Positions 48,287-58,043 of a DNA stretch of 64,000 nt are shown here, piece after piece. The position numbers and the translations under genes were made by a program. Below the pieces are notes generated by a model. It searched no databases. It was not told the DNA's origin and was given only the letters and a program-made list of their open reading frames with translations. The stretch comes from Deltaproteobacteria bacterium (GTDB lineage Bacteria; Myxococcota_C; UBA6777): contig SBHC01000067.1 of assembly GCA_006226375.1 (NCBI GenBank), positions 90,450 through 154,449 of the forward strand, in the 5' to 3' direction. The first letter of the stretch is position 1. Each line of letters begins with the position of its first letter.

Positions 48287-49465
48287 ATGCAGTCAGCGCA
48301 AACATCCTGTCCGGGTTGTAAGAAAGAGAACATCCATCCATTTCGAGTGTGTCCGTATTGTCGGTTTCCTTTGATGGAGATCGCAGGCAAGTACAAGACA
48401 TTCAAAAAACTCGCCCGAGGCGGCATGGGTACGCTGTACCTGGCTCGTCATGCACGAATGCAGGTAGATAACACACGAGTTATCAAAGTGATCGATCCGG
48501 ACATGATGGACACCCATGGTGTTCAAGAACGTTTCTACCGTGAGATCCAGGTCACGGCAGCGCTGTCTCAACGCAACGAGCATATCGTCCGCATCTACGA
48601 CGACTTCGGTGAAGAGGAAGGACTCGGACACTACTTTGTGATGGAGTATCTGGAAGGCGACACCTTAACCAGCAAGATGAAACCCGGCCAACCACTCGCT
48701 ACCCCTCTTGTCTTCCTTTTGTTTTCGCAACTCTGTACAACACTCAATGCAGCCCACCAGCAGGGAATCGTTCACCGCGACATCAAACCCGACAACATTC
48801 TACTGATCCACCGAGAGAACCACGATCACTTCGTCAAAGTCATTGATTTCGGCATCGCTCGAAGCGACCACGCGACCTTGATGCAGTTGACACGCGGTAT
48901 CGTTGGAACTCCCCGGTATATGTCGCCAGAGCAGTGCAAAGGAGATCGAATCGACACCCGCGCAGACATTTATGCTCTTGGAATTCTTCTGTATGAGCTA
49001 CTCACAGGCTACAACCCCTATGGTTTGGACACCACCGGACGAGAACGCTCGGGGATGGCCGCTCTCTCCGCCCACACTTCACGCCAGCCCATACCACTGA
49101 GTCATTGGCAGCCGTCACTCAAGCATCTCGATCCCGTCCTTGCAAAAGCCCTCGCCAAAAGCCCCAATGACCGGTTTGAAACCACGCTCGACTTGTGGCA
49201 GGCGATGCTCACAGGCCAGGCTTCTTCAAACTCCTACGACAACCTCTCAATGGCCCAAACCCAAGAGCAACCTTTCGTTTCAATGGAGAAAGATACGCTG
49301 ACATCCTCCAACTTTCCTCAACGTCCGTCCCATCCGCACACACCGTTGTCACTCCCCATGCAAGCTCCCAACACATTCGTCCCTCCCACTCGAAGGTTTA
49401 CTCCCGTACCCGTCGATGAAGATGCAACAACACCTGAAGTAGAAAAAGTAAAGCCCTTCTCGTAG
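48287..49465 (+). CDS. soluble Ser/Thr protein kinase with N-terminal zinc ribbon
   Basis: 392 residues from the ATG at 48287 (GGGAAGAGAACG upstream); an ATG at 48230 has no ribosome-binding site. The N-terminus has a zinc knuckle pair, CPGCKKENIHPFRVCPYC, then a kinase domain (about 35-300): KLARGGMGTLYLARH, RVIKVID, VHRDIKPDNIL, VIDFGIARS and GTPRYMSPEQCKGD, with all catalytic residues present. The C-terminus is low complexity with many Thr/Pro and no membrane helix. Zinc ribbon plus kinase is a frequent Myxococcota arrangement. It is convergent with the HEAT-repeat gene. Confidence 0.9.
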   Translation: MQSAQTSCPGCKKENIHPFRVCPYCRFPLMEIAGKYKTFKKLARGGMGTLYLARHARMQVDNTRVIKVIDPDMMDTHGVQERFYREIQVTAALSQRNEHIVRIYDDFGEEEGLGHYFVMEYLEGDTLTSKMKPGQPLATPLVFLLFSQLCTTLNAAHQQGIVHRDIKPDNILLIHRENHDHFVKVIDFGIARSDHATLMQLTRGIVGTPRYMSPEQCKGDRIDTRADIYALGILLYELLTGYNPYGLDTTGRERSGMAALSAHTSRQPIPLSHWQPSLKHLDPVLAKALAKSPNDRFETTLDLWQAMLTGQASSNSYDNLSMAQTQEQPFVSMEKDTLTSSNFPQRPSHPHTPLSLPMQAPNTFVPPTRRFTPVPVDEDATTPEVEKVKPFS

Positions 49466-49500
49466 GAAGTCAGGACGAAGAACAACAGCTCGCGCTACTG

Positions 49501-51804
49501 TTACTGCGCTCTCTTTTTCGGGACAGCTCTCTTTGCAACAGGTCGAGTCGCCGCTTTCTTGGCAACAGCCTTCTTCGCAACAGCCTTCTTCGCAACAGCT
49601 TTCCTCGCGACAGCTTTCTTGGCATGTCGCGTTGGCCGACCTTTCCAATGAGGGTACACGCCCAACTTCCACAGCATCCGAGACATACGTCGCCCGATCC
49701 TTGAATACTTTGTGGGAAGATTTCGACTTTGGACCACAAACGAGCCCACATATTTGAGCCATGCAAGACTTTCTCGATGCAACAGATTCTTGGAGCCTTT
49801 CTTCAAAAGGGCTCCCGCTTTCGTGGCTCCAAGCACCACCCTGCCGAATAGCTTCAACTGGCTAGCGTAAGCTTGTGGCTGGGGTGAAACCTTGCTCCAA
49901 GAGCCGTCTTTGGAGAACGTAAACTTCGACAGAACAACCTCTCCGATGCTTGCCAAAATGGTTCCCTTGAGACGTGTGAACTGGCTCTTTCCTTTGCAAG
50001 GGTGGTGAAACACGGTCATGGTAAACGTAGCGTTGTTTTTCGCTCCATAGCTTTCATAGCAAAACTGCAAACGACTCTTAGCAGGGAGTGGCTTTCCGAG
50101 ATAGCTCCAAGGCGCTTTTTGGTTGAACGAGGATAGCTCGATCGGTTTGTGACAAGAGAGAACCTTGGGTGTGCATGACTTGGATGGTTTGGCAGGCAAC
50201 GATGACCCCATCGGAAGATGATGTGGGAAGTGCTTGGGCAAGGGCATACCTGTTCGGTCGGCATAATCCGAACCATACCACGCTGTTGCTTTGTCACCTA
50301 CTTTTGACAGGACAAGGTGAGCGCTCATCAGTTGTTGAAACAAAGGGGTCTGCACCTTCTTCATCTCAGCAACCGCCTGCTTTAACACTTGATGTAGAGC
50401 AGAAGAATCAAACCTTAAGTAGTGAATAAACCATCGCCACTCAAGATAGCTTTGGGCCATCAATATCGTAGAATAGAGAGAGGGGACCGAGCTTTTGCTC
50501 TGAACAGTCGAGGGAGAAACTCGCGCTGTTTTGCCCTTTCGTTGGGCCTTCGTTTTTCCATCCGCAAGAATGCTAGAAAGATAAGGACGAGTGACATCGT
50601 TGGCCTTGCGGTAGTGCTCCAAAAGCTCCGACGCCACCTTAGCTCTCATCGAATGCAAAGCCCCTGCAGCCAAAGCCCGAACTCTTGGGCTGTAGTGTGA
50701 CAAAGCTTGCAACAACCAAGGCGCAGACTTCGGCCCCGCCTCAGAAAAGGACTGCAAGGTAAAAAAGCGTACTTTCCAGGAGGAGTCTTCCAGTAGCCTC
50801 AACAAACCAAACAGCAAACGAGATGTTGCTTGGTTCTTGAGCATACCCACCGCTCGTATCGTGTAGAGACGCACCTGAACGTGAGGATGCTGGAGCCCAG
50901 GCAACAACATCGACTCAACGTCTCCTCCGTCTCGCCCAATCAACCCCAAAGCATCTGCAGCCCAAAGCCCCACAGTGTTCTTCTTCTTTTCAACCGTTCG
51001 CTGCACAAGAACTTTCATCAAGATCGAAACCGACGATTGAGCCTTTTTCCCCAATTTGCCGAGGGCATGGGCAGCATACATTTGCGTTTGTTCTTTCTGA
51101 CGGACCAACGCCTTGGAGAGAGCAGGAACAGAAGCTTCTCCAATGTTTGCCAATGCTGTCGCAGCAAAATCAGCGACTCGGGAGCTGCTGTCTTGCAAGC
51201 ACCCCACCAGCTGGGGGATGGCAGGCTTTGCTCTCGGCCCAAACTTTGCCAGTGCGAGAACCGCTCGACGCCGCACCCAGACTTTCTTGTCGCTCAGGAC
51301 CTTGGCCAGCGCTGGCACAACCAGTGTCTCTTTTCGAGCCCAATCACCCAAAGCATCCGCAGTCCTTTGACGGATGAATCCTGCTGGATCTTGCAAACCT
51401 TTTAACAAGCTAACAAGCGCCCCATCATGCTTTTTAGCTAGAAGCCGCAACGAACGAACGACCTCTTTTCGAACGTAGCTACTTTTGTCATTCCAAAACG
51501 TATCCAAGGCAGCGACAAGACGTGCAGGAGGAACTTTCATTTGCCCCACCAGTCGAACCATCGCGACACGCTGCCACTGGTCCTTGCTCTGAAACTTCAC
51601 AATCTCAGGAAGGATGGCAGCACCTCGCTTCTTCAAAGCCTCTGTGGCACTTTTTCGTGTGCTCCAACTCCCAAGTTGCTGGAGTAAAGTTTTTGTGGGA
51701 ACGGGCTTTGCTTTGGGTTTGGCTTCCACAGGATTGAAACCTGGAACCCCACCCTGACCCAACAACCAAGCGCACAACAAGAGACTGCTCATTCGACGGA
51801 ACAT
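49501..51804 (-). CDS. exported HEAT-repeat protein with AKKAV-repeat tail
   Basis: 767 residues from the ATG at 51804, with AAGGAGTC upstream. Signal peptide FRRMSSLLLCAWLLGQGG, then about 13 HEAT/PBS-lyase-like repeats (residues 45-440; for example DPAGFIRQRTADALGDWA, KKVWVRRRAVLALAKFG). A middle domain of about 270 residues has four Cys. The last 45 residues are a lysine/alanine repeat (KKAVAKKAVAKKA), encoded by imperfect 15-bp direct repeats at about 49557-49620, resembling histone H1-like tails. A basic tail on an exported protein could bind polyanions such as DNA, LPS or polysaccharide. Function unknown. Confidence 0.75.
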   Translation of the reverse strand: MFRRMSSLLLCAWLLGQGGVPGFNPVEAKPKAKPVPTKTLLQQLGSWSTRKSATEALKKRGAAILPEIVKFQSKDQWQRVAMVRLVGQMKVPPARLVAALDTFWNDKSSYVRKEVVRSLRLLAKKHDGALVSLLKGLQDPAGFIRQRTADALGDWARKETLVVPALAKVLSDKKVWVRRRAVLALAKFGPRAKPAIPQLVGCLQDSSSRVADFAATALANIGEASVPALSKALVRQKEQTQMYAAHALGKLGKKAQSSVSILMKVLVQRTVEKKKNTVGLWAADALGLIGRDGGDVESMLLPGLQHPHVQVRLYTIRAVGMLKNQATSRLLFGLLRLLEDSSWKVRFFTLQSFSEAGPKSAPWLLQALSHYSPRVRALAAGALHSMRAKVASELLEHYRKANDVTRPYLSSILADGKTKAQRKGKTARVSPSTVQSKSSVPSLYSTILMAQSYLEWRWFIHYLRFDSSALHQVLKQAVAEMKKVQTPLFQQLMSAHLVLSKVGDKATAWYGSDYADRTGMPLPKHFPHHLPMGSSLPAKPSKSCTPKVLSCHKPIELSSFNQKAPWSYLGKPLPAKSRLQFCYESYGAKNNATFTMTVFHHPCKGKSQFTRLKGTILASIGEVVLSKFTFSKDGSWSKVSPQPQAYASQLKLFGRVVLGATKAGALLKKGSKNLLHRESLAWLKYVGSFVVQSRNLPTKYSRIGRRMSRMLWKLGVYPHWKGRPTRHAKKAVARKAVAKKAVAKKAVAKKAATRPVAKRAVPKKRAQ

Positions 51805-52042
51805 GATAGACTCCTTGAAAAAAAGGCGATTCAATGTGAGTTAATTTTCTAAGCAAGATTGAAGCCATTTTCCGAACAAAGGAAAAATGGTTTGCCTGCG
51901 ACAATGATGATTCAACTGGCCTATTTATTTTGTACGTGGTTTCGACCCCTTCTGTCCAATGATTTGGACAAGAAAGTCCAACAATCTGGACTTTGGGACA
52001 ATGTTCCCAAGAGCCAAGCCCAGACCCAAGCAAGGAGACCTG

Positions 52043-52789
52043 ATGTCTACCAACCCGAAGAAGCAGCCTTGGTGGAAGCGTATCGCCCAAGCTCTCGTGA
52101 TACTCGTGATTATCGTCCTGTTCTTGGGATACATAAGCACCAAGTATCTCATGGCCAAGCCCTGGTTCTGGGCGATGCAAATCAGAACCTATGAAAAGCA
52201 AGATCGCAAACAATTCCCGAAACCTGGTCAGATCTTGTTTGTGGGCAGCTCCAGCATTCGCTACTGGAAAACGTTGAAGCAGGACATGGCACCACTCCCT
52301 GTTATCAACCGAGGCTTTGGAGGAGCCCACTTGTCCCATGTGAATCACTACGCCCAACGGATCGTGTTTCCTTACAAGCCCAAGATCATTGTGTTGTACG
52401 CCGGAGAGAACGACATCTCTCATGGGAAACCTGCCTCTCAGGTTCTTTCGGACCTCAAGGTATTTATCCAGAGCGTCGCAAAGAACCTGCCCAAGGTTCC
52501 CATCTACTACCTATCGATCAAACCCTCTGTCCTACGCTGGAAGACCTGGAAAACGATGCAAGCAGCCAACCAACAACTCAAGGCGTATGTGGTACAAACT
52601 CCAGGTGTGGAGTGGGTGGATGTTTCGTCCAGTATGTTTTTGCCCAACGGAAAGGTGCGGAAGGATCTCTTTGTATGGGATCGACTTCACATGAACGCCA
52701 AGGGATACAACCTCTGGACAACCGTCTTGAAACCTCGCTTGCTCAAGGCGTGGAAAACAACCTCTGCTTCGACAAAGCCAAGCCGGTAG
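52043..52789 (+). CDS. membrane-anchored SGNH/GDSL hydrolase
   Basis: 248 residues from the ATG at 52043 (AAGGAGACCTG upstream). An N-terminal membrane anchor (IAQALVILVIIVLFLGYIS) is followed by the four SGNH blocks: FVGSSSIRYW (Ser), NRGFGGAHLSHV (Gly), LYAGENDISHG (Asn) and WDRLHMNAKGY (Asp/His). Such enzymes are esterases or lipases; with a membrane anchor it likely acts on periplasmic lipids or acetylated glycans. It is divergent from the HEAT-repeat gene with about 240 bp between them. A hairpin GTTCCC-TTGG-GGGAAC at 52930-52945 lies downstream but has no T-run. Confidence 0.85.
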   Translation: MSTNPKKQPWWKRIAQALVILVIIVLFLGYISTKYLMAKPWFWAMQIRTYEKQDRKQFPKPGQILFVGSSSIRYWKTLKQDMAPLPVINRGFGGAHLSHVNHYAQRIVFPYKPKIIVLYAGENDISHGKPASQVLSDLKVFIQSVAKNLPKVPIYYLSIKPSVLRWKTWKTMQAANQQLKAYVVQTPGVEWVDVSSSMFLPNGKVRKDLFVWDRLHMNAKGYNLWTTVLKPRLLKAWKTTSASTKPSR

Positions 52790-53114
52790 CTCCACAAACA
52801 GAACAGCCCCCTCCAGACATTCCACACAAGAGTTTCAGCTCTACGACCGGATGTATGGCTACATCCATTCAGCCGCTTCCCCTCTCCCGGTAAGGTGTGT
52901 TCCCAAGAAAACGGTAACATTGCAACGTTGTTCCCTTGGGGGAACAGACGCTACTTCCCATCAAAGCCTGACTGGTGTTATCCTCTCAGCATCACGGAAG
53001 AAAACTTGATGTTCAAAAGAGGTCTCACTCTGGCAACGGATTTGCACAGAGAAGTTGTAAGCTGCAACGAGCGGCCGCTAGGATCTAGATCGGTGATGGA
53101 CTGGAGGTGATGGG
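52790..53114. other. intergenic region with short hairpin
   Basis: These 325 bp between the SGNH hydrolase and the CoA-transferase gene contain no supported gene. The hairpin GTTCCC-TTGG-GGGAAC (52930-52945) lacks a T-run. GGAGGTGATGGG precedes the ATG at 53115. A stray NotI-like GCGGCCGC string appears near 53070, probably by chance. Confidence 0.4.
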
Positions 53115-55280
53115 ATGAGCGAACGAACTTTTGAATCAATTGCCCCTTGCGTGGATGCTATCGTAGAACGGGTGGGTAAGAAGCTGATTGTAGGGACACC
53201 TCTCGCAGTGGGGAAGCCCAACCAGTTGCTCAACGGTCTCTACCAGCGGGCCTGTAAGGATCCATCGATCGAGTTAACGATCGCGACAGCGTTGACCCTG
53301 CAGCGACCACAACCCAAGAGCGACCTGGAGCGTCGGTTCCTCGAGCCTTTCGCCGAGCGGCTCTTTGGTGACTATGTAGACCTCGACTACGAAGCGGATC
53401 GTGTAAAAGGAACATTGCCTTCCAATATCCGAGTGCTTGAGTTCTACTTTGCCCCAGCCAAGTACAAGGGAAACCCGACAGCCCAGCGAGATCATGTCTG
53501 CAGCAACTACACCCACGTTGTCCGCGACCTCCTCGATCGCGGCGTCAACGTCCTGGTACAACAAGTAGCGGAAGCAACCATCGAGGGGAAACGTCGGTTC
53601 AGCTTGAGCTGCAACCCCGATCTAACCGTCGATATGCTTGAGGCTTTTGAGGCTCAACCTGAGAAGCGAAAACAAGTCGTCTTTGTCGCGCAGGTGAACA
53701 ATTCGTTGCCGTTTATGTACGGCGACGCTGAGGTGGATCCGGCTCGCTTTGACTTCGAGATCCACAACCCTGCGCTCAACTGCCAGTTGTTTGGTCCACC
53801 ACGAATGGCGGTCTCAGACATTGAGCACATGATCGCACTCCATGTATCCACGCTCATCCGAGACGGCGGGGAGCTGCAAGTCGGCATTGGTTCACTTGGT
53901 GACGCGATCGTACACGCTCTGTTGCTGCGGCACCAACGGAACGATGAATACCAGCAAGCGATTGAAACGATGGGTTTGCCTGACCGCTACGGAGACTGGA
54001 TTGACCGTTTGGGTGGAACGCAACCTTTTGAAGAAGGGTTGTTCGCAGGCAGTGAGATGATCGTGGAAGGTTTCCTTCATCTGCTCAAGAATGGAGTGAT
54101 CAAACGGCGGGTTTACGACGACATCGCGCTGCAACGACTCCTAAATGCCGGCACCATCGATGAAAACGTATCACCAGCAACCCTCGATGCATTGCTAGAA
54201 ACCTCGGCCGTTAAGAGGCATCTTGATGAAGCAGAGTTCCGCTATCTCAAGCATTTTGGGGTATTCGGCCCTGAGGTTAAGTTTGTGGATGGAGAGATTG
54301 TCACCCCGCAAGGCGAACGGCTCAAAGCCGACCTCCAAGACCCTGCGGTTCGTGAACAGCTTGACGCGACCTGTCTCGGCGAGCGGTTGCGACATGGCGC
54401 GGTGATGCACGGTGGGTTCTTCCTTGGCAGTCAGGATTTCTACCAGGGTCTTCGCGACCTCCCCGAAGAAGAGCGACGGCTGATCCAGATGCGCTCTGTC
54501 AACCGAATCAACCAACTCTACGGCCACGAAGCCCTCGACAGGCTACACCGCCGCGATGCTCGCTTCGTCAACACTTGCATGATGGTGACGGCCGCAGGAG
54601 CCGCGGTCTCGGATGGCTTGGAAGACGGCACAGTCATCAGCGGAGTTGGCGGACAGTATAACTTCGTCGCGATGGCCCAAGAGCTACCTGACGGACGGTC
54701 CATTCTCAACTTGCGAAGCACCCGGACCTCCAAAGGCAAGGTCCACTCCAACATCATCTGGAACTACGGGCACATCACGATTCCACGGCACCTGCGCGAC
54801 ATCTATGTGACGGAGTATGGTGTGGCTTTTGTTCGGGGAAAGACGGACGGAGAGATCATCGAGGAGCTTATCAAGATTACCGACTCACGCTTCCAAGACG
54901 ACCTCGTCCAAAAAGCAAAGGCTGCAGGTAAGTTATCGGCAGACTATAAGGTGCCCGAGCAGTACCGCGCCAACCTCCCGCATGTTCTGCTGGAGCGTAT
55001 GAAGCCCCTCAAGGAGCAAGGACTCTTCCCAGCCTTTCCTCTGGGTTGTGACTTCACCGAAGAAGAGCTGGCGTTGGGCAAAGCTCTCAAGGCTCTCAAA
55101 GCCCAAATGAGCACAACGTCTGGACGACTCAGCACCCTCTTTGGAGCCTTTGCCCCGCTCGGGGATACCGGTCCTTTTGCTCACCTGCTCAAGCGCATGG
55201 ACCTGGAGAATCCGAAGAACTTCAAGGAGCGGCTCTACCGAAGGCTCCTGGTTGCCCAGCTACGGCGTTCCCAAGCCTAA
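53115..55280 (+). CDS. acetyl-CoA hydrolase/CoA-transferase family protein
   Basis: 721 residues, GGAGGTGATGGG upstream. It resembles 4-hydroxybutyrate/acetyl-CoA:CoA transferases: VGTPLAVGKPNQLLNGLY at the start, LQVGIGSLGDAIVHALL in the middle, and the C-terminal SGVGGQYNFVAMAQ, GHITIPRHLRDIYVTEYGVAFVRGKTD. The usual catalytic Glu lies in this family within EGL/ELG motifs; the string QPFEEGLFAGSEM is a candidate. At 721 residues it is longer than typical members (about 430-640) with insertions near residues 60-130 and 290-430. It would move CoA between carboxylates or hydrolyse acyl-CoA. The thioredoxin gene lies convergent, 9 bp away. Confidence 0.85.
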   Translation: MSERTFESIAPCVDAIVERVGKKLIVGTPLAVGKPNQLLNGLYQRACKDPSIELTIATALTLQRPQPKSDLERRFLEPFAERLFGDYVDLDYEADRVKGTLPSNIRVLEFYFAPAKYKGNPTAQRDHVCSNYTHVVRDLLDRGVNVLVQQVAEATIEGKRRFSLSCNPDLTVDMLEAFEAQPEKRKQVVFVAQVNNSLPFMYGDAEVDPARFDFEIHNPALNCQLFGPPRMAVSDIEHMIALHVSTLIRDGGELQVGIGSLGDAIVHALLLRHQRNDEYQQAIETMGLPDRYGDWIDRLGGTQPFEEGLFAGSEMIVEGFLHLLKNGVIKRRVYDDIALQRLLNAGTIDENVSPATLDALLETSAVKRHLDEAEFRYLKHFGVFGPEVKFVDGEIVTPQGERLKADLQDPAVREQLDATCLGERLRHGAVMHGGFFLGSQDFYQGLRDLPEEERRLIQMRSVNRINQLYGHEALDRLHRRDARFVNTCMMVTAAGAAVSDGLEDGTVISGVGGQYNFVAMAQELPDGRSILNLRSTRTSKGKVHSNIIWNYGHITIPRHLRDIYVTEYGVAFVRGKTDGEIIEELIKITDSRFQDDLVQKAKAAGKLSADYKVPEQYRANLPHVLLERMKPLKEQGLFPAFPLGCDFTEEELALGKALKALKAQMSTTSGRLSTLFGAFAPLGDTGPFAHLLKRMDLENPKNFKERLYRRLLVAQLRRSQA

Positions 55281-55289
55281 GACGCCATC

Positions 55290-55661
55290 CTAAGCAGCGC
55301 TGGCCTTGGATTCTTCAATTTCCTTGTGGACCTCTGCCATATCGATATCTTTGACTTGCTCGATGATGTCCACAAGGACTTTCTCTGGCAGAGCGCCAGG
55401 CTGCATAAAGACAAGCACCTTCTCTCGAAACACCGCAAGCGAGGGGATGGAGCGAATTCCGAATTCTGCTGCAAGTTGCTGCTCAGCTTCGGTGTCAACC
55501 TTCGCAAACTTAATATCGGGGTACTTCTCGGAAGTCCGCTCAAAGATGGGCGCAAACATTTTGCAAGGTCCACACCAATCCGCATAAAAGTCAATCAACA
55601 GAATGTCATTGTTTTCCAAGGTCTCCATGAAGTTGTCATACGTTAAGGTTTGCGTGGCCAT
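55290..55661 (-). CDS. thioredoxin
   Basis: 123 residues from the ATG at 55661, with AAGGAGACATACC upstream. The active site WCGPCK is at about residues 28-33, preceded by LIDFYAD and followed by FAKVDTEAEQQLAAEFGIRSIPSLAVF with the cis-Pro (SIPS). The C-terminal end is about 15 residues longer than E. coli thioredoxin and acidic. There is no signal peptide, so this is a cytoplasmic disulfide reductase, not a selenoprotein. It could be the reductant for other thiol enzymes, but no link to neighbours is evident. Confidence 0.92.
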   Translation of the reverse strand: MATQTLTYDNFMETLENNDILLIDFYADWCGPCKMFAPIFERTSEKYPDIKFAKVDTEAEQQLAAEFGIRSIPSLAVFREKVLVFMQPGALPEKVLVDIIEQVKDIDMAEVHKEIEESKASAA

Positions 55662-56058
55662 GGTATGTCTCCTTATCCAAAAGGCTTTGGCATCCGGCAA
55701 GTAAAAAACTGCTCGGCCAAAGCATCACAGTTTTCTCGAATCTGGACCTATAGAGCCACCGTCGAAAAAAAGGATGCAAACATGCTCCTCCTCACAAACA
55801 ACGAAGGAAAACATTCGGCGCAATAAAAAAGTCGTTACTTGGAGTCCTCTCTCTCCTCCCATTTGTTGCTTCCATCTTTCTCCATTCCTATACTGCAAAC
55901 GAAGATGCTGGGCATTGAAACATGAGTTGCCAACATCCAGTTTGCACAACATGGTCCTGTCGCTGGGCGTCTTCACAAGCTATCAAGTTTCCCAGATGCC
56001 TCTGAAACCTTGTTTGTTGCTTCTTTCTACATCCTCTCTTGTTGCATGAGTGAGTCCT
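55662..56058. other. divergent intergenic region
   Basis: These 397 bp lie between the thioredoxin gene (minus) and the Cys-rich lipoprotein gene (plus) and hold no supported gene. A short frame at 55774-56049 has no ribosome-binding site and unremarkable codons. Nothing else stands out. Confidence 0.4.
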
Positions 56059-57747
56059 ATGACACGTCAGATTTGGTTAAGTTGTTTGTTCGTCAGCGTT
56101 GTTTTTCTTTTCAATCACTCCTGTGGCTCACAGCAAGGGGAAGAATCCAATCAGGAAAGTGTTGCTTCTTTGGATGCTTCGGCAAAGGAAGAGACCTCTC
56201 AAGAGTCCGCCACTGAAGCACCATCGCAAACCGAAGCAACGCAAGAGAGCACAACGTCGGAACCTATCGCTCAGCCCGATGTATCGACAGATGACCGGGT
56301 TGTTGCAGAAGAGACAACGACAGACACACCAGCCAACAAGTTAACGGTCGAGGAGGTATGCGGTCAGGTCGCGACGGCTCGGTGCAAACCCTTCTTTGGA
56401 TGTTGCCAGGGCGTAACGTTACCGTTCACTGACTTGGCAGATTGTGTAAGCAAGTTGAAGCCTTCTTGCATTTCCAGCGCAGCCAAAGAAACACAGGCTC
56501 TCGCCACGGGTCACGCCTTGATCTCCGAAAAGCATCTCCAGGATTGTCTTGCAGCGTTTGCCAACGGAGAGAAACAATGCCGGAATGCAGATCCAGAGCT
56601 CTTGAAAGAGAGCTGTGCGTTAACGTACCAGGACAAAGCCGCTGTTGGAGAAGAATGTCTTGCAAAGCAAGCTCGTCTGGCTTGCGCCAATGGAGTCGGT
56701 CTTTGTGTCCAGGATGGTGGAAGCTCCATCACTTGCAAAGCCTTCGCGAAAGAAGGAGAAGAGTGCTCGGTCACTCCGTGTGTTTCGGGACTTCTGTGCA
56801 TGCAGTCAAGCGGAGGAGCAAGCACGTGCAGCAAGCCTGGAGGGGAAGGAACAGCTTGCAGCGGGGATAGCTTCTGTCAGCCTCAACTCCGATGCTCCGA
56901 TCAACAAAAATGTGTAGCTCCTCTGAAAGAAGGAGATAGCTGCCAACGTGCTGGACAATGTGATGACGCGCTTGCTTGCAACCTGGACGAAAAGAAGTGC
57001 GTCAAACGCGTCGCACAAGACCAATCCTGCATCGCCCACCCGCAATGCCAAAAAGGACTTCGTTGCTTGGGTCTCGCGCTGAAAGGGTCGTGTGTAAGCA
57101 AAGGCAAAGCAGGCGACAAGTGCGAGAACGCTCAGCAATGTGCAGAAGGTCTGACATGCGACACCAACAGCACAACCTGCAAAGAGCTGGCGAAGAAAGG
57201 GGAGTCATGTCTCTCTGGCAATGACTGCGGCAAAGGTCTCGGTTGCGATGGCCAAAACCAGGTCTGCGTGGAGCTTCCAACCGAAGGAAAGACTTGTCTT
57301 GTTGGAGTGAAGGAGTGCGCAGAAGGATTGTCATGCTATTCCACACAAAAAGGCCAAGGAGTATGCCAAAAACCAACGGCGGAAGGAACCAACTGTACCA
57401 AGGACACGAATTGCCAGAGCGGCCTTGGCTGCGCGGCTGGCAAGTGCACTAAGCCTCCAACCGCGGGGCAGAAGTGCCTGGACGGTCGGCTATGTCAGGG
57501 AAGCTACTGTGACTTCAAGACGGGTTTGTGCACCAGCTACCTTGCTTCAGGCTCACCTTGCCAAAGCACGGAAAGCTGTGGACCCAACCAAACGTGTGGA
57601 CCCAACAACCCTCAAGACCCCAAATCTCTGGCCTGCATAACAATCCCCAAAGCTGGCGAAACATGTCTTGTCACCTGTGCCGATGGGCTATTCTGCAAGA
57701 GAGCCCTTCAGCCTGGAACGTGCAAGCCTGAGGTTTGCTCCCTCTAA
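56059..57747 (+). CDS. Cys-rich lipoprotein with Dickkopf-like repeats
   Basis: 562 residues; the ATG at 56059 follows GAGTGAGTCCT. Signal peptide with lipobox-like HSC at Cys22, then a long Ser/Thr/Glu-rich linker. Residues 100-200 form a first Cys domain (VCGQVATARCKPFFGCC). From 200 on about ten modules of the type G..C......C..GL.C......C occur (for example GDKCENAQQCAEGLTC), the EGF/Dickkopf-like layout seen in many Myxococcota surface lipoproteins. Probably a cell-surface protein rich in disulfides. Function unknown. It is followed by a gap of about 300 bp with repeats. Confidence 0.8.
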   Translation: MTRQIWLSCLFVSVVFLFNHSCGSQQGEESNQESVASLDASAKEETSQESATEAPSQTEATQESTTSEPIAQPDVSTDDRVVAEETTTDTPANKLTVEEVCGQVATARCKPFFGCCQGVTLPFTDLADCVSKLKPSCISSAAKETQALATGHALISEKHLQDCLAAFANGEKQCRNADPELLKESCALTYQDKAAVGEECLAKQARLACANGVGLCVQDGGSSITCKAFAKEGEECSVTPCVSGLLCMQSSGGASTCSKPGGEGTACSGDSFCQPQLRCSDQQKCVAPLKEGDSCQRAGQCDDALACNLDEKKCVKRVAQDQSCIAHPQCQKGLRCLGLALKGSCVSKGKAGDKCENAQQCAEGLTCDTNSTTCKELAKKGESCLSGNDCGKGLGCDGQNQVCVELPTEGKTCLVGVKECAEGLSCYSTQKGQGVCQKPTAEGTNCTKDTNCQSGLGCAAGKCTKPPTAGQKCLDGRLCQGSYCDFKTGLCTSYLASGSPCQSTESCGPNQTCGPNNPQDPKSLACITIPKAGETCLVTCADGLFCKRALQPGTCKPEVCSL

Positions 57748-57848
57748 AGTAACCATGTTTGACTTTCATGACGGCTTCGAATAGCGCAATCGTCAAGGGA
57801 TTGACCGTAATAGGACCACCACACCAGGTTCGAACCCCTCTTAAGTGA

Positions 57849-57899
57849 GTTGCACAGTTCCTCAACATCTCTAGGAATGCGTTGCACAATTCTTCAACA
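57849..57899. repeat. 19-nt near-direct repeat upstream of desaturase gene
   Basis: GTTGCACAGTTCCTCAACA (57849-57867) recurs with two differences at 57881-57899, 32 bp apart start to start. Each copy contains GTTG and CAAC as a small inverted repeat. The pair lies about 145-195 bp before the sterol-desaturase gene and looks like a tandem protein-binding site. The surrounding 57748-58043 has no supported gene. Confidence 0.4.
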
Positions 57900-58043
57900 A
57901 TCGTTTTGTACGTTGCTTTTTGTAAGCAAGACAGAGTCGTAGAGAAGCTGTCTTTTCTGCGGTAGGTTCCGAACAAGACGAACCTGCCCGTTCACGTACA
58001 TGACACATTGAGACTTACCAACCTCAATGAGTGAAACACGAGA

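Noticed and set aside
49533..49757. Repeat of CAACAGCCTTCTTCG as a CRISPR-like array
   Set aside because: The units are contiguous with no spacers and simply encode the AKKAV tail.
55290..55661. Thioredoxin as a further selenoprotein
   Set aside because: The active site is a normal WCGPC with TGT/TGC codons.
57815..57845. T-arm-like GGTTCGAACCCC suggesting another tRNA-like element
   Set aside because: The flanking 5-nt stems do not pair properly and no D- or anticodon-like arms or long terminal stem are present.
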